Assembly (NCBI RefSeq): GCF_011058155.1
Contig: NZ_JAALFC010000001.1
Location: 124,001-188,000 of the forward strand
Direction of reading: 5' to 3'
From: Litoribacterium kuwaitense
GTDB lineage: Bacteria; Bacillota; Bacilli; Bacillales; DSM-28697
Length of the DNA stretch: 64,000 nt
Part shown: piece by piece, positions 45,320 through 54,673 of the stretch
Position numbering within the stretch: the stretch's first letter is position 1
How the letters are laid out: every line of letters starts with the position of its first letter
The notes under the pieces: generated by a model
Databases searched by the model: none
Told to the model about the DNA's origin: nothing
The model's input: only the letters and a program-made list of their open reading frames with translations
Program-made: the position numbers and the translations under genes

Positions 45320-46204
45320 ATGAATGTAGATGGAGTGTTTTCTGGCGGAGGAATAAAAGTGATTGCTATGGTTGGTGCCATCCAAGAGGTCGAAAAGCAA
45401 GGGATTTCTTTTGTTCGAACGGCAGGAACGAGTGCGGGAGCGTTGTTGGCGGCATTGATCGCAGCAGGGTATCGGGCGGATGAACTCGTTCCAATCCTCG
45501 ATGAATTAAACGGCACTACGTTGTTAGAAGGAGAAGGGCAGAAAAGCCGTGGAGGGGTACTCCGCTGGTTTAAGCTTTACTTTAAAATGGGCTTGTACAA
45601 AGGAGATGCTTTAGAAGAGTGGGTCGCAACCAAGCTCGCCCAGCGGGGTGTTGAAACTTTTCAAGATTTGCCTGAGGGAGCATTGAGGGTTGTTGTCTCA
45701 GACGTTTCCAAAGGTCGCATGGTCGTTCTTCCAGATGACTTGGAGCATTACGGCATACAATTGAAAGCCTTTCCTGTGGCGCGTGCGGTGCGGATGAGTT
45801 GTACCCTTCCTTTCTTTTTCCAACCGGTACAATTATACAATGGTGCGGGAAAGAAAAGTCTCATTGTTGACGGAGGTGTATTAAGTAATTTCCCAATGTG
45901 GTTATTTAAGCCGCAAACGACGAAGCCTCAACGTCCAGTGTTAGGGATACGGTTAACAGGAGATCGCCCACCGCAGACACAAGCACCTATTTCAAACGCA
46001 CTTCAATTGTACCGTCATCTATTTAAGACGATGCAAAATGCGCACGACAACCGCTACATTAGCCAGCACCACATTGATGATATTATGTTTCTGCCTGTTT
46101 CAAAAGTTCAAACGACCGATTTTGAACTTTCGGAGGTAGAAAAAGAATCCCTTCTTGAGCTTGGTCGTGAAAAAGCGGGACAATTTTTAAAGACATGGGC
46201 ATAG
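45320..46204 (+). CDS. yqhO: patatin-like phospholipase YqhO
   Basis: 294 aa. Patatin fold: oxyanion region SGGGIKVIAMVGAI, nucleophile serine in GTSAGA (GxSxG), catalytic Asp in DGGVLSNFP. Predicted lipid acyl hydrolase; substrate unknown. ATG 45320 lies 8 nt after AAAGGGGG; the earlier ATG at 45287 lacks a ribosome site. Position between mntR and yqhP matches B. subtilis. Confidence 0.9.
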   Translation: MNVDGVFSGGGIKVIAMVGAIQEVEKQGISFVRTAGTSAGALLAALIAAGYRADELVPILDELNGTTLLEGEGQKSRGGVLRWFKLYFKMGLYKGDALEEWVATKLAQRGVETFQDLPEGALRVVVSDVSKGRMVVLPDDLEHYGIQLKAFPVARAVRMSCTLPFFFQPVQLYNGAGKKSLIVDGGVLSNFPMWLFKPQTTKPQRPVLGIRLTGDRPPQTQAPISNALQLYRHLFKTMQNAHDNRYISQHHIDDIMFLPVSKVQTTDFELSEVEKESLLELGREKAGQFLKTWA

Positions 46205-46208
46205 ATTT

Positions 46209-46661
46209 TCATCGACAAAAAAGAAGATTCTCGCGAAAGAATCCTCTTAAGTCCGAATTAACGAATGTTTTTTTCGGCATGTTTTCCCGTTTCTTGCCTT
46301 CAATCACGCGCAGATGGGTAGGTCGTGCTGATTTTCGTGAACTAGAAGGTTTTTGGTTTAGCTTAAACGCTTTTGGCTTTTTCGTATCTCGTCGTCCGTT
46401 GTTCCGAGAAGCAGTCTGATATTTTCTTTTAGATTGTTGCACCGCTTTTTTGTAACGAATATCTTCTTGTGACATTGTTTTTGGTCCCTGGACGCCTAAA
46501 AACCTGCGCATCAACCATAAGAGAAGTACGACGAGCCCTGCGGCGATTAAAAGGGACATGAACAATGAGCCTGGGTTGTTAATCAAAGTGGATGCAAGAC
46601 CTATCGCTGCTAATCCAAAAACCAAACCAATAATGACGCTCAACCCTTTATGCCGGCGCAT
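46209..46661 (-). CDS. yqhP: membrane protein YqhP (3' end uncertain)
   Basis: 150 aa as read. Two N-terminal membrane helices (about 8-25 and 33-53) and a long basic tail (QQSKRKYQTASRNNGRRDTKK). Function unknown. The frame passes through a hairpin with a T tract on the minus strand (46221-46252), which is probably its own terminator. At the seven-A run of the minus strand (about 46268-46274), one more A would give a stop at 46258-46260, just before that hairpin. So the last 17 residues may be false. Confidence 0.72.
   Translation of the reverse strand: MRRHKGLSVIIGLVFGLAAIGLASTLINNPGSLFMSLLIAAGLVVLLLWLMRRFLGVQGPKTMSQEDIRYKKAVQQSKRKYQTASRNNGRRDTKKPKAFKLNQKPSSSRKSARPTHLRVIEGKKRENMPKKTFVNSDLRGFFRENLLFCR
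46221..46252 (-). terminator. probable yqhP terminator
   Basis: On the minus strand, AAGAGGATTCTTTCG pairs with CGAGAATCTTCTT and is followed by T-rich sequence. It lies inside the yqhP frame as read. Confidence 0.55.
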
Positions 46662-46729
46662 GACCGGACACCTCCTTCTTCATTTCACTTTATCTCTATT
46701 CACTTATTCCCGAAAAAGATACGACATAA

Positions 46730-47671
46730 TCAAATGACGCTCTCAACCTGTTTACTTTTTTGCTCTTCTTGTTCAATGCGTCTGAGTTCATTAAATGAGG
46801 CGATGGCTACTTCAATTTGTTCACGGTTTGGTTCTTTTGTTGTGAGTAGCTGTAGCCAGAGTCCTGGATAGCCAAGGTAACGCAAGACAGGAACATCTTT
46901 CAGTTTATTCGTAAGCTGAAGCACTTCAAAAGATACCCCAAGAACGACAGGGATGAGCGCAATTCGGTTCATCACACGTAGCCAAAATGGATCGGACGGG
47001 AAATTTAAATAAATAAAAACTCCGACGACGACGGTTAACAAAATAAAGCTACTTCCACACCGGTAATGGAGCCTGGATGCCTTGGCTACATTTTCTGGTG
47101 TGAGGGACTTCCCGTTTTCAAAGGCGTTAATCACTTTATGCTCAGCGCCATGGTATTGAAAAACACGTTTAATTAATGGGGCAAACGATAAAGCATAAAT
47201 GTAAACAAGCAAAAATAGTAGTTTAAAGCCCCCTTCTAACAAGTTCTGAATAAGATGGCCTGGAAACCATTTGTACAGAGACATAGCTAACAGCATTGGG
47301 ACTAATGTAAAGATTAATTTACCGACAATAAAAGAGATGATGCCGATCACTGCGATCCCTAAAGCCATCTGCATTTTAGAAGGTTCTTTTTGATCCGTTT
47401 TTCCGTCGTCATGATCTTCCTCATATTGATCGCTAGCAAACTGGAGGTGCTTTGATCCGTTTGCACTTGCCTCAATCATCGCGGCGATACCACGGATAAA
47501 AGGCATTTTTTTCATCGTTGTTAACCACGGACGAGTCGCCCGATCTGCTTGATAAAATGCAAGTGTGCCATCTTTTCTCCGGACTGCCGTCACCCCATGA
47601 GTGCGACTGCCAAACATGACACCTTCGATTACGGCTTGCCCACCGTAGACCGGTGTTTTTTCATCCGCCAT
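46730..47671 (-). CDS. yqhQ: DUF1385 membrane protein YqhQ
   Basis: 313 aa. N-terminal YGGQAVIEGVMFGSRTHGVTAVRR, central membrane helices (about 115-160, 210-270), and the conserved FQYHGAEHKVINAFENG and LHYRCGSSFILLTV motifs. The last two contain conserved His and Cys residues suggesting a metal or active site. Function unknown. GGAGG lies before the ATG. Divergent from yqhR. Confidence 0.9.
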   Translation of the reverse strand: MADEKTPVYGGQAVIEGVMFGSRTHGVTAVRRKDGTLAFYQADRATRPWLTTMKKMPFIRGIAAMIEASANGSKHLQFASDQYEEDHDDGKTDQKEPSKMQMALGIAVIGIISFIVGKLIFTLVPMLLAMSLYKWFPGHLIQNLLEGGFKLLFLLVYIYALSFAPLIKRVFQYHGAEHKVINAFENGKSLTPENVAKASRLHYRCGSSFILLTVVVGVFIYLNFPSDPFWLRVMNRIALIPVVLGVSFEVLQLTNKLKDVPVLRYLGYPGLWLQLLTTKEPNREQIEVAIASFNELRRIEQEEQKSKQVESVI

Positions 47672-47793
47672 TCACAAATCCTCCTTACAAACCCAGCATT
47701 CATTTTATTAGTGTACCATGTTTTTCAACAGACATGTAAAAAATGAAATCAACGTGGACATACTGAGGGTAAAGACGTAGGAGGTTTTTTAAA

Positions 47794-48315
47794 ATGGCAG
47801 AAGATAAATTGCAAGAGCAGACACCATTGGCGCAATATATGATCCGAATCGTCAGTATTGGCTGGTACGGCGGCTTACTTTTTTCGATTGTCGGCTGGAT
47901 CGCTTCTTTGCTTTCATTCTCCACGTATGGGCCGCAGTCCTTCTTGGAAGAAGCAACGGGTTATGGGTTCGGTGCTACTTGGTTAGGTGTATTAACAACG
48001 CTAGTCGGGCTAAGTCTGTTATCAATTGTTATAGCCTTTATTTATCATGCGTTGCTGCGAAAGCGAAAAGGTTTGCTTTCAGGCGGCCTGTTTGGCATTG
48101 CCATTTGGCTGATTTTATATGGAGTGTTAAGCCCTCTTTTACCTGGCGTGCCCCTTTTACAAGAAATGAATGTTGACTCTTTAGTGACAACGGGATGTCT
48201 GTTTTTAGTGTATGGTGTGTTTGTCGGATACTCCATTTCCTATGAATATGATGAGTATCAAAAGCTTATGAAACTGCGGCATAACAAAGAGTCTGAGAAC
48301 TACTCAAATGCATAG
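47794..48315 (+). CDS. yqhR: membrane protein YqhR
   Basis: 173 aa with four hydrophobic segments (about 25-47, 63-88, 93-118, 130-150) and charged termini. Conserved in Bacillus between yqhQ and the dehydroquinase gene, as here. GGAGG precedes the ATG. Function unknown. Confidence 0.85.
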   Translation: MAEDKLQEQTPLAQYMIRIVSIGWYGGLLFSIVGWIASLLSFSTYGPQSFLEEATGYGFGATWLGVLTTLVGLSLLSIVIAFIYHALLRKRKGLLSGGLFGIAIWLILYGVLSPLLPGVPLLQEMNVDSLVTTGCLFLVYGVFVGYSISYEYDEYQKLMKLRHNKESENYSNA

Positions 48316-48419
48316 ACGTATGATAAAATGAGACGCAGACCGCGTTTTACCGCTTTGATCATAAAGCATTGGTTAAATGAAAGAAAAGCCCCTCATCTAA
48401 TAGGAGAGGAGGGAGACGC

Positions 48420-48854
48420 ATGGAAAATACGATACTCGTGTTGAACGGTCCAAATTTAAATTTGCTTGGTGAACGGGAACCAGGGGTTTATGGCTCTGAA
48501 ACCTTGGCTCAATTGGAGCAAAAGCTCACGGAGCTCTTGAATGAAAAAGATGTGACTTTGACGTTTCGACAGTCGAATTCAGAAGGTGTTCTTATTGATA
48601 CATTACATGAATTTCGCCATTGTCAAGGAATTGTGCTAAACGCAGGTGCATATACCCATTATAGCATTGCGATTCGTGACGCCATTCAAGCGATCCAAAG
48701 TCCAGTGGTCGAAGTACATATGTCCAATGTTCACGCACGAGAAGCATTTCGTCATACGTCCGTCATAGCACCTGTTTGTGTCGGCCAGATCGCTGGCTTC
48801 GGCATGGCAAGCTATGAGCTGGGACTTCAGGCGATATTAAACCTTTCAAAATAA
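48420..48854 (+). CDS. aroQ: type II 3-dehydroquinate dehydratase AroQ (YqhS)
   Basis: 144 aa. Dehydrates 3-dehydroquinate to 3-dehydroshikimate. Seen: LNGPNLNLLGEREPGVYG with the loop Arg and catalytic Tyr, NAGAYTHYSIAIRDAI with substrate Asn and His, and VEVHMSNVHAREAFRHTS. Standard type II length. AGGAGG precedes the ATG. Forms an operon with yqhT (18-bp gap) and efp. Confidence 0.97.
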   Translation: MENTILVLNGPNLNLLGEREPGVYGSETLAQLEQKLTELLNEKDVTLTFRQSNSEGVLIDTLHEFRHCQGIVLNAGAYTHYSIAIRDAIQAIQSPVVEVHMSNVHAREAFRHTSVIAPVCVGQIAGFGMASYELGLQAILNLSK

Positions 48855-48872
48855 GGAGTGAGGAAACAACCG

Positions 48873-49937
48873 ATGAGTAGACTGGCTAAACTACAGAATG
48901 CATTGAAGCAGCATTCGATTGAAGCAATGGTCATTACAAATCCCTCGAACCGGCGTTACATCTCCCATTTTACAGGTACAGCGGGTGTCGTATTTGTGAC
49001 ACAAAACGAAGGAATGCTCTTAACGGACTTTAGGTACACGGAGCAGGCACGTGCCCAGGTCAGCGAATTAGAAATTATTCAATATCAAAGCACACTTCAT
49101 GATGAAGTTGCCAAAAAAGCAAAAGCGCTTGGAGTAAAAGAGGTGGCGTTTGAGAAAACGTATTTAACCTATCAACAGTTTGAGCAATATCGTCAAGCAC
49201 TTTCAGACATTTCTTTCGTAGGTGTCGCTGGTGTTATCGAGCCTCTGCGCCGACAAAAAGAAGCCGATGAAATCCGAATTCTCGAAGAGGCGGGGCAAAT
49301 TGCTGATGCAGCGTTTGAACATATTTTAACGGTCCTTCGCCCAGGCGTGAGTGAATTAGAAATTTCTAATGAATTGGAGTTTTTCATGCGCAAACAAGGC
49401 GCTGACTCCTCGTCCTTTGACACGATTGTCGCTTCAGGAAAGCGCTCTGCACTGCCCCATGGCGTCGCTTCCGATAAAATCATTGAACAGGGTGACATGG
49501 TTACGCTCGATTTTGGCGCCTATTATCAAGGGTATTGCTCGGACATCACACGCACGATTGCCATTGGTGAACCGAACGAAAAACTAAAAGATATTCATCA
49601 TATTGTTCTAACAGCTCAAAAAGCTGCTTTATCAGCGATTCGCCCAGGAGAAACGACCGCCTCAGTCGATGATGTCGCTCGAAGTATCATTGCTGAAGCA
49701 GGATATGGTGCTGCCTTTGGCCATTCAACAGGTCATGGCATCGGCTTGGAAGTTCATGAAGGTCCTTCATTGTCAGGCAAATCGCAAGAAGTGCTTGCGC
49801 CTGGAATGGTCGTCACCGTAGAGCCAGGCATTTATGTTCCTGATTTAGGCGGTGTACGGATTGAGGACGATGTGCTCGTCACAGAAGACGGAGGTCGACG
49901 GCTCACCCACAGCAACAAGGAACTTATTGTACTTTAA
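48873..49937 (+). CDS. yqhT: M24-family Xaa-Pro aminopeptidase YqhT
   Basis: 354 aa. N-terminal creatinase-like domain (about 1-125) and C-terminal pita-bread domain with the five metal ligands: Asp in LDFGAYYQGYCSD (two), His in HSTGHGIGLEVHE, Glu in VTVEPGIYVP and Glu in VRIEDDVLV. Cleaves N-terminal residues before proline. ATG 48873 is chosen with GAGG upstream; GTG 48858 overlaps the AAGGAG site. In B. subtilis also between aroQ and efp. EF-P next door helps translate proline runs, a suggestive but unproved link. Confidence 0.94.
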   Translation: MSRLAKLQNALKQHSIEAMVITNPSNRRYISHFTGTAGVVFVTQNEGMLLTDFRYTEQARAQVSELEIIQYQSTLHDEVAKKAKALGVKEVAFEKTYLTYQQFEQYRQALSDISFVGVAGVIEPLRRQKEADEIRILEEAGQIADAAFEHILTVLRPGVSELEISNELEFFMRKQGADSSSFDTIVASGKRSALPHGVASDKIIEQGDMVTLDFGAYYQGYCSDITRTIAIGEPNEKLKDIHHIVLTAQKAALSAIRPGETTASVDDVARSIIAEAGYGAAFGHSTGHGIGLEVHEGPSLSGKSQEVLAPGMVVTVEPGIYVPDLGGVRIEDDVLVTEDGGRRLTHSNKELIVL

Positions 49938-49961
49938 TTAAAGCTAAAAGGAGCGCGTAAT

Positions 49962-50519
49962 ATGATTTCTGTCAATGATTTTAAAACAGGTGTAACGATT
50001 GAAGTAGATAACGATATTTGGCAAGTCATGGAGTTTCAACATGTTAAGCCGGGAAAAGGAGCAGCATTTGTTCGCTCGAAGCTTCGTAATTTAAGAACAG
50101 GCGCGATTGCAGAGAAAACATTCCGCGGCGGTGAAAAAGTAGGCCGTGCCCATATAGAGCGGGCCAAAATGCAGTATCTATATGCGAGCGGGGATATGCA
50201 CGCGTTTATGAATACGTCTACGTATGAACAAATCGAGCTTCCCACAGCACAAATTGAAGAAGAGCTAAAATTTTTGAAAGAGAATATGGAAGTATCTGTG
50301 ATCACTTACGAAGGTGAAACGTTAGGAGTAGAGCTTCCGAATACGGTTGAGCTTGAAGTCACCGAGACAGAGCCAGGGATTAAAGGAGACACGGCTTCTG
50401 GTGGTACAAAACCAGCAACGCTAGAAACCGGTCTCATTGTTCAAGTGCCTTTCTTCATAAACCAAGGTGAGCGCTTGATCATTAACACGACTGATAGCAA
50501 ATATGTCTCAAGAGCTTAA
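49962..50519 (+). CDS. efp: elongation factor P
   Basis: 185 aa, three beta-barrel domains (about 1-64, 66-126, 128-185). Rescues ribosomes stalled at polyproline. K32 lies at the tip of domain I in [11 protein letters not shown], where Bacillus EF-P carries 5-aminopentanol; domain III ends with the GERLIINT motif. AAAGGAG precedes the ATG. Two strong terminators follow. Confidence 0.97.
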   Translation: MISVNDFKTGVTIEVDNDIWQVMEFQHVKPGKGAAFVRSKLRNLRTGAIAEKTFRGGEKVGRAHIERAKMQYLYASGDMHAFMNTSTYEQIELPTAQIEEELKFLKENMEVSVITYEGETLGVELPNTVELEVTETEPGIKGDTASGGTKPATLETGLIVQVPFFINQGERLIINTTDSKYVSRA

Positions 50520-50532
50520 TATGTCATTTAAA

Positions 50533-50560
50533 ACTAGCAGGCGTTGCTTCTGCTAGTTTT
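50533..50560 (+). terminator. first efp terminator
   Basis: ACTAGCAG / CTGCTAGT stem with a 9-nt loop and T4. Confidence 0.8.
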
Positions 50561-50579
50561 CATATTCTTTTGGAATGAA

Positions 50580-50619
50580 GCCCGCCTTGATCAGCATTTT
50601 TGATCAGGCGGGCATTTTT
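50580..50619 (+). terminator. second efp terminator
   Basis: GCCCGCCTTGATCA / TGATCAGGCGGGC, 13-bp stem with a T-containing loop and T5; a strong insulating terminator before the sporulation operon. Confidence 0.92.
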
Positions 50620-50755
50620 ACATTTATGATAAAGAAACGTGGCGGGCAAATCTTGATAGGCGTTCATAGACGATAATTCTACGCATAAGTAGACGGGTGA
50701 CGAATACATATAAAGTATACGCATGAAGACGCCAATGCGCAGGAGGGAGAAGTCG

Positions 50756-51682
50756 ATGGAGAACGTCATATCATTGCTTCCGGTCAAGGTTCAAACGAGC
50801 CTTCATTCACTGAGCCTGCACTGGCATGATATTGAAGAAATTCGACTTCGAGTGGACAAGCCAGTGGAAGTTAGAATGCAAGGGCGTTCGCGCTTATTAA
50901 GTGGAGCTTTATTTATGCGTGACGATGCGATCGATTTGGTGCAGCGTTTAACGGATTATTCTATGTACGCTCATGAGCATGATATTCGTCTAGGGTATAT
51001 TACATTACGCGGAGGGCATCGCATAGGTTTATGTGGCAGTGTAGTCCATGAAGATGGACGTGTTCGTACGCTGAAGCATATTACAAGCTTTAACATTCGC
51101 CTAGCACACGAAAAAAAAGGAGTCGCTGACCGAATTGCACCATTTCTGTGTAAGCAAGGGGAGTGGCAAAGTACGCTCGTGCTAGGACCTCCGAAATCCG
51201 GAAAGACGACCTTGATTCGTGATATCGTTCGCTTAATCAGTGAGGGAGGACAAGACATACCAGCTCGGACAGTTGGAATTGTTGATGAACGCTCAGAAAT
51301 TGCTGCGTGTAAAGACGGTGTTCCGCAATATTCGTTTGGACCGAGAGTTGACGTTTTAGATGGGTGTCCCAAAGCGGCCGGCATGATGATGATGGTACGA
51401 ACGATGAGTCCCGACGTATTAATCGTTGATGAAATTGGCGAGAAAGAAGATGCACTAGCGGTCATGGAAGCCATTCATGCCGGTGTAAAGGTTATTGCTT
51501 CAGCTCATGCGTTTCACTTAGATGATATTTTCCAAAGACCAGCACTTAAAGAATTAATGAATGCTTCCCCGTTTTCCAGGATGATTGAGCTTGATCATGT
51601 ACGAACGGGAGCGATCCGCACGATCAAAAATGAACACGGACATCCGTTCTCCTTAAAGGAGTCAAATGAGGTCTTACGATGA
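50756..51682 (+). CDS. spoIIIAA: stage III sporulation protein AA
   Basis: 308 aa ATPase of the SpoIIIA-SpoIIQ feeding-tube complex in the mother cell. N-terminal domain with IEEIRLRVDKPVEVRM, then a AAA/secretion-ATPase core: Walker A LGPPKSGKTTLIRD (about 143-156), RTVGIVDERSEIAA, Walker B VLIVDEIGEKED. ATG 50756 follows AGGAGGGA. First gene of the eight-gene operon, which in B. subtilis is under sigma E; I could not place a clear sigma-E promoter. Confidence 0.96.
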   Translation: MENVISLLPVKVQTSLHSLSLHWHDIEEIRLRVDKPVEVRMQGRSRLLSGALFMRDDAIDLVQRLTDYSMYAHEHDIRLGYITLRGGHRIGLCGSVVHEDGRVRTLKHITSFNIRLAHEKKGVADRIAPFLCKQGEWQSTLVLGPPKSGKTTLIRDIVRLISEGGQDIPARTVGIVDERSEIAACKDGVPQYSFGPRVDVLDGCPKAAGMMMMVRTMSPDVLIVDEIGEKEDALAVMEAIHAGVKVIASAHAFHLDDIFQRPALKELMNASPFSRMIELDHVRTGAIRTIKNEHGHPFSLKESNEVLR

Positions 51683-52188
51683 CACTATTTGGGGCAATGT
51701 TTATTATTGCGACAACGACTTGGTTAGGGTTTTATCAAGCTTCCCGATTGCAAAAACGTCCGGAGGAATTGCTTCACATACGTTATGCGTTTCAGGCACT
51801 GGAGGCCGAAATTTTATTCAGTCATGCGCCGCTTCACAAGGCGTGTGAAACCGTGGCGAGGCAGCACAAAGGGGTGGCACAAAAACTGTTTTCTGATACT
51901 GCGTTAGGGCTTCATGAGCACCAATCCGCGAAAGAAGCATGGCAACAAGCTGTGGCGTCATTGCTTAGTCACTCCGCTTTAAAACAAGGAGACAGAGCGA
52001 TCCTCGATCATTTTGGCGAGACGCTTGGTGCCCATGATCGCGTGCAGCAGCAAAAGCAGATTTCGTTGGCGATGACCCATTTGGCAAGAGAAGAAGAGCT
52101 GGCACGCACGGAGCAGCGTACCTATGCTTCTCTAAGTAAAAGCTTAGGCTTTTTAAGCGGTTGTTTGCTCGTGCTGATCTTGCTGTAA
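51679..52188 (+). CDS. spoIIIAB: stage III sporulation protein AB
   Basis: 169 aa. N-terminal helix and a coiled cytoplasmic region with RPEELLHIRYAFQALEAEI, ending in a C-terminal hydrophobic helix. GspF-like platform protein of the channel. ATGA overlap with spoIIIAA. Confidence 0.93.
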   Translation: MTLFGAMFIIATTTWLGFYQASRLQKRPEELLHIRYAFQALEAEILFSHAPLHKACETVARQHKGVAQKLFSDTALGLHEHQSAKEAWQQAVASLLSHSALKQGDRAILDHFGETLGAHDRVQQQKQISLAMTHLAREEELARTEQRTYASLSKSLGFLSGCLLVLILL

Positions 52189-52209
52189 GGAATGAAGTAG
52201 AAGAGGTGC

Positions 52210-52419
52210 ATGGAAGCCATGGGATACGATATTAATACGATATTTCAGATTGCTGGCATCGGCGTCATCATTGCGATGATTCATACGTTACTCAAACAAA
52301 TGGGTAAAGAAGATTGGGCACATTGGGTTACGCTCATCGCCTTTATTGTTGTGTTATACCTTGTGGCGACGATGATCGCTGATTTGTTTGAAAAAATAAG
52401 GGATGTGTTTTTGTTCTAG
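52210..52419 (+). CDS. spoIIIAC: stage III sporulation protein AC
   Basis: 69 aa with two membrane helices (about 8-28, 40-58). IFQIAGIGVIIAMIHTLLKQMG is characteristic. The start could also be ATG 52219 (66 aa), which fits the usual SpoIIIAC N terminus; the ribosome site GAGG suits the first ATG better. Confidence 0.93.
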   Translation: MEAMGYDINTIFQIAGIGVIIAMIHTLLKQMGKEDWAHWVTLIAFIVVLYLVATMIADLFEKIRDVFLF

Positions 52420-52450
52420 CGATAGGCGAGAGGGAGGGGCTGCATCAGCG

Positions 52451-52840
52451 TTGGACATTATCCAGTTAGTAGGATTGGGGATTGTTGTTGCATTACTCGT
52501 CCTCATCGTTAAAGAAAAAAGCCCTCTTTTTGCACTTTTACTCGGATTGTTTGCCAGTGTTTTTATTTTTCTTACGCTCATTGAGCAGATTCAAATTGTG
52601 ATTGAGATGATCAAACGGTTAGCGACGAATGCACACATTGAGACGGTTTATTTAACAACGGTATTAAAAATAGTCGGCATTGCTTATATTGCTGAGTTTG
52701 GGGCGCAAATTGTAAGAGATGCTGGGCAAAATGCGCTGGCTTCAAAAATTGAGTTAGGTGGTAAAGTACTGATCTTAGTCATGGCAGTGCCCATTTTAAC
52801 CGTGATTGTTGAGACTGTACTCGCCATGCTACCAACGTAA
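52451..52840 (+). CDS. spoIIIAD: stage III sporulation protein AD
   Basis: 129 aa with four hydrophobic segments; starts LDIIQLVGLGIVVALL and contains VLKIVGIAYIAEFGAQIVRDAGQ. TTG start at 52451, about 10 nt after GAGGGAGGGG. Related in sequence to SpoIIIAC at its N terminus. Confidence 0.92.
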   Translation: MDIIQLVGLGIVVALLVLIVKEKSPLFALLLGLFASVFIFLTLIEQIQIVIEMIKRLATNAHIETVYLTTVLKIVGIAYIAEFGAQIVRDAGQNALASKIELGGKVLILVMAVPILTVIVETVLAMLPT

Positions 52841-52852
52841 AGGAAGACAAGG

Positions 52853-54049
52853 ATGAGAAAGAGTTTGTGGTCCCGACAGTCCTTTCATATTGCACTTTTA
52901 TTTCTTTTCATTTTTATTCCGATGACGGTACACGCAGAAGAAGCGACAATGATGGATGAAACAAATGAAATGATTGAGCAGCAATTAGACGAAATTGAGC
53001 TTGGTGAGATTCAGGATTTTTGGGAAGAGTTAAGCGATAAATATGATCACTTTCTTCCGGAAAGTCATCGAAAATCACTTGTTGATATCATTCGCAGTCA
53101 AGAGTCTCTGCAAATAAATGAATTGATCCCAGGAGTTCTTCGCTTTTTGTTTCAAGAATTGATCGCTAGTGGGCAGCTGATGGGCACCCTCGTCATTTTA
53201 ACGGTGTTTAGCATGCTGCTACAATCGATGCAAAATGCGTTCGAGCAAAAGAATGTTGCGAAAATTGGCTACGCAGTCGTTTATATGGTGTTAATTCTTT
53301 TAGCATTGAACTCCTTTCACGTTGCTATGGACTACGCAAATAGTGCAATATCTACGATGATACACTTTTTAGTTGCATTAATTCCGCTGCTTCTCGCTTT
53401 AATGGCAACAGTCGGCGCCGTTGGGAGTGCAGCTTTATTTCACCCCCTCATTATTTTTTTAGTGAATGTAAGCAGTATCTTCATCCAAAGTATCGTTTTA
53501 CCGCTCTTATTTCTTTCACTTTTGTTAGGTATCGTCTCGTCAATGACAGAGCACTACAAAGTAAGTCAGTTGGCAAATTTATTTCGACAAATCGCGATCG
53601 GCGCACTCGGCGTATTGTTAGCTGCTTTTTTAGGGGTCATTTCTGTTCAAGGGGCGACTGCTGCTGTAACGGACGGTATGTTGTTAAAGACGGCGAAGTT
53701 TGTTGCTGGAAATTTCGTTCCCGTCGTCGGACGTTTGTTTACCGATACAGCTGATTTAGTCATTGGGGCTTCGCTCATTTTAAAAAATACCATCGGCATT
53801 ATCGGTCTCGGTGTTCTCGTTGTCATCGTGGCGTTTCCAGCGATGAAAATATTGGTTTTGGCCTTTATTTATCGACTCACGGCAGCCTTAATGCAGCCTT
53901 TAGGTGATGGACCAGTCATTGAATGTTTACAAATCATCTCCAAATGCATGATGTTTGTATTTGCTTCGCTCGCCATTGTTTCGCTCATGTTTTTTCTTGC
54001 GCTGACCATTATGATTACTGCGAGTAATATTCCAATGATGGTTCGTTGA
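52853..54049 (+). CDS. spoIIIAE: stage III sporulation protein AE
   Basis: 398 aa. Signal peptide (about 1-28, ending in VHAEE), an acidic extracytoplasmic region, then about eight membrane helices. FHPLIIFLVNVSSIFIQSIVLPLLFLS-type segments and a permease-like fold are typical of SpoIIIAE. AGGAAGACAAGG precedes the ATG. Confidence 0.95.
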   Translation: MRKSLWSRQSFHIALLFLFIFIPMTVHAEEATMMDETNEMIEQQLDEIELGEIQDFWEELSDKYDHFLPESHRKSLVDIIRSQESLQINELIPGVLRFLFQELIASGQLMGTLVILTVFSMLLQSMQNAFEQKNVAKIGYAVVYMVLILLALNSFHVAMDYANSAISTMIHFLVALIPLLLALMATVGAVGSAALFHPLIIFLVNVSSIFIQSIVLPLLFLSLLLGIVSSMTEHYKVSQLANLFRQIAIGALGVLLAAFLGVISVQGATAAVTDGMLLKTAKFVAGNFVPVVGRLFTDTADLVIGASLILKNTIGIIGLGVLVVIVAFPAMKILVLAFIYRLTAALMQPLGDGPVIECLQIISKCMMFVFASLAIVSLMFFLALTIMITASNIPMMVR

Positions 54050-54060
54050 GGTGATCGTTC

Positions 54061-54673
54061 ATGATGGACATGCTGACTGAGTGGGTTGGACAAATTATTT
54101 TGTTTATATTGTTCGCATCAATCGTAGACATGCTGCTGCCACAGAACTCCTTTAGAACGTATGCAAAGGTTGTGATTAGCTTATTGTTAATTTCAATTTT
54201 GCTTTCCCCTTTACTCAAACTCTTTCAAATTGATGCAGAAGCGCTGATCCAAAAAAACGCCGTTCAATGAGTCTACAATAGGAAATGAAGTCACAAAAGA
54301 TGTAGAACTACGAAAAAAAGAAATAGATGTCGCACAACGTGCATATATTTCTGAACAGGTGGCTGTCCAACTAAAGAAACAGGCCCAGGAGGAGTTGAAA
54401 AAGGATGGCGTTATGGTGAGGGATATAGCCGTAGATATGAAGCGAAATGACCAAGGACAATGGCAAATGGAACACGTGAAAGTATCACTTGGAGAAACAA
54501 GTTCATCTTCACAAAATGTTGAACCAGTCGTCATCGAGATTAACGGTGAAGAGCGAGCCACTGAGGAAGATGAAGCGCCAGACTCAGCTTCTTTTGCAAA
54601 GCGTTTAAGTCAGTTGTGGGGCATTGAAGAGGACCGTCTGATGGTGACCTTTTTAACGGAGGACCGCATATGA
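54061..54673 (+). CDS. spoIIIAF: stage III sporulation protein AF (frameshifted in this sequence)
   Basis: Two N-terminal membrane helices (about 7-24, 34-56) and a soluble ring-building domain. The first frame stops at 54268 shortly after the A7 tract 54251-54257. Removing one A gives IQKTPFNESTIGNEVTKDVE and joins the second part, which ends ... LSQLWGIEEDRLMVTFL, for about 204 aa. This is the only clear break in the window that needs a base removed instead of added. GAGGTGATC precedes the start. Overlaps spoIIIAG by 4 bp. Confidence 0.86.
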
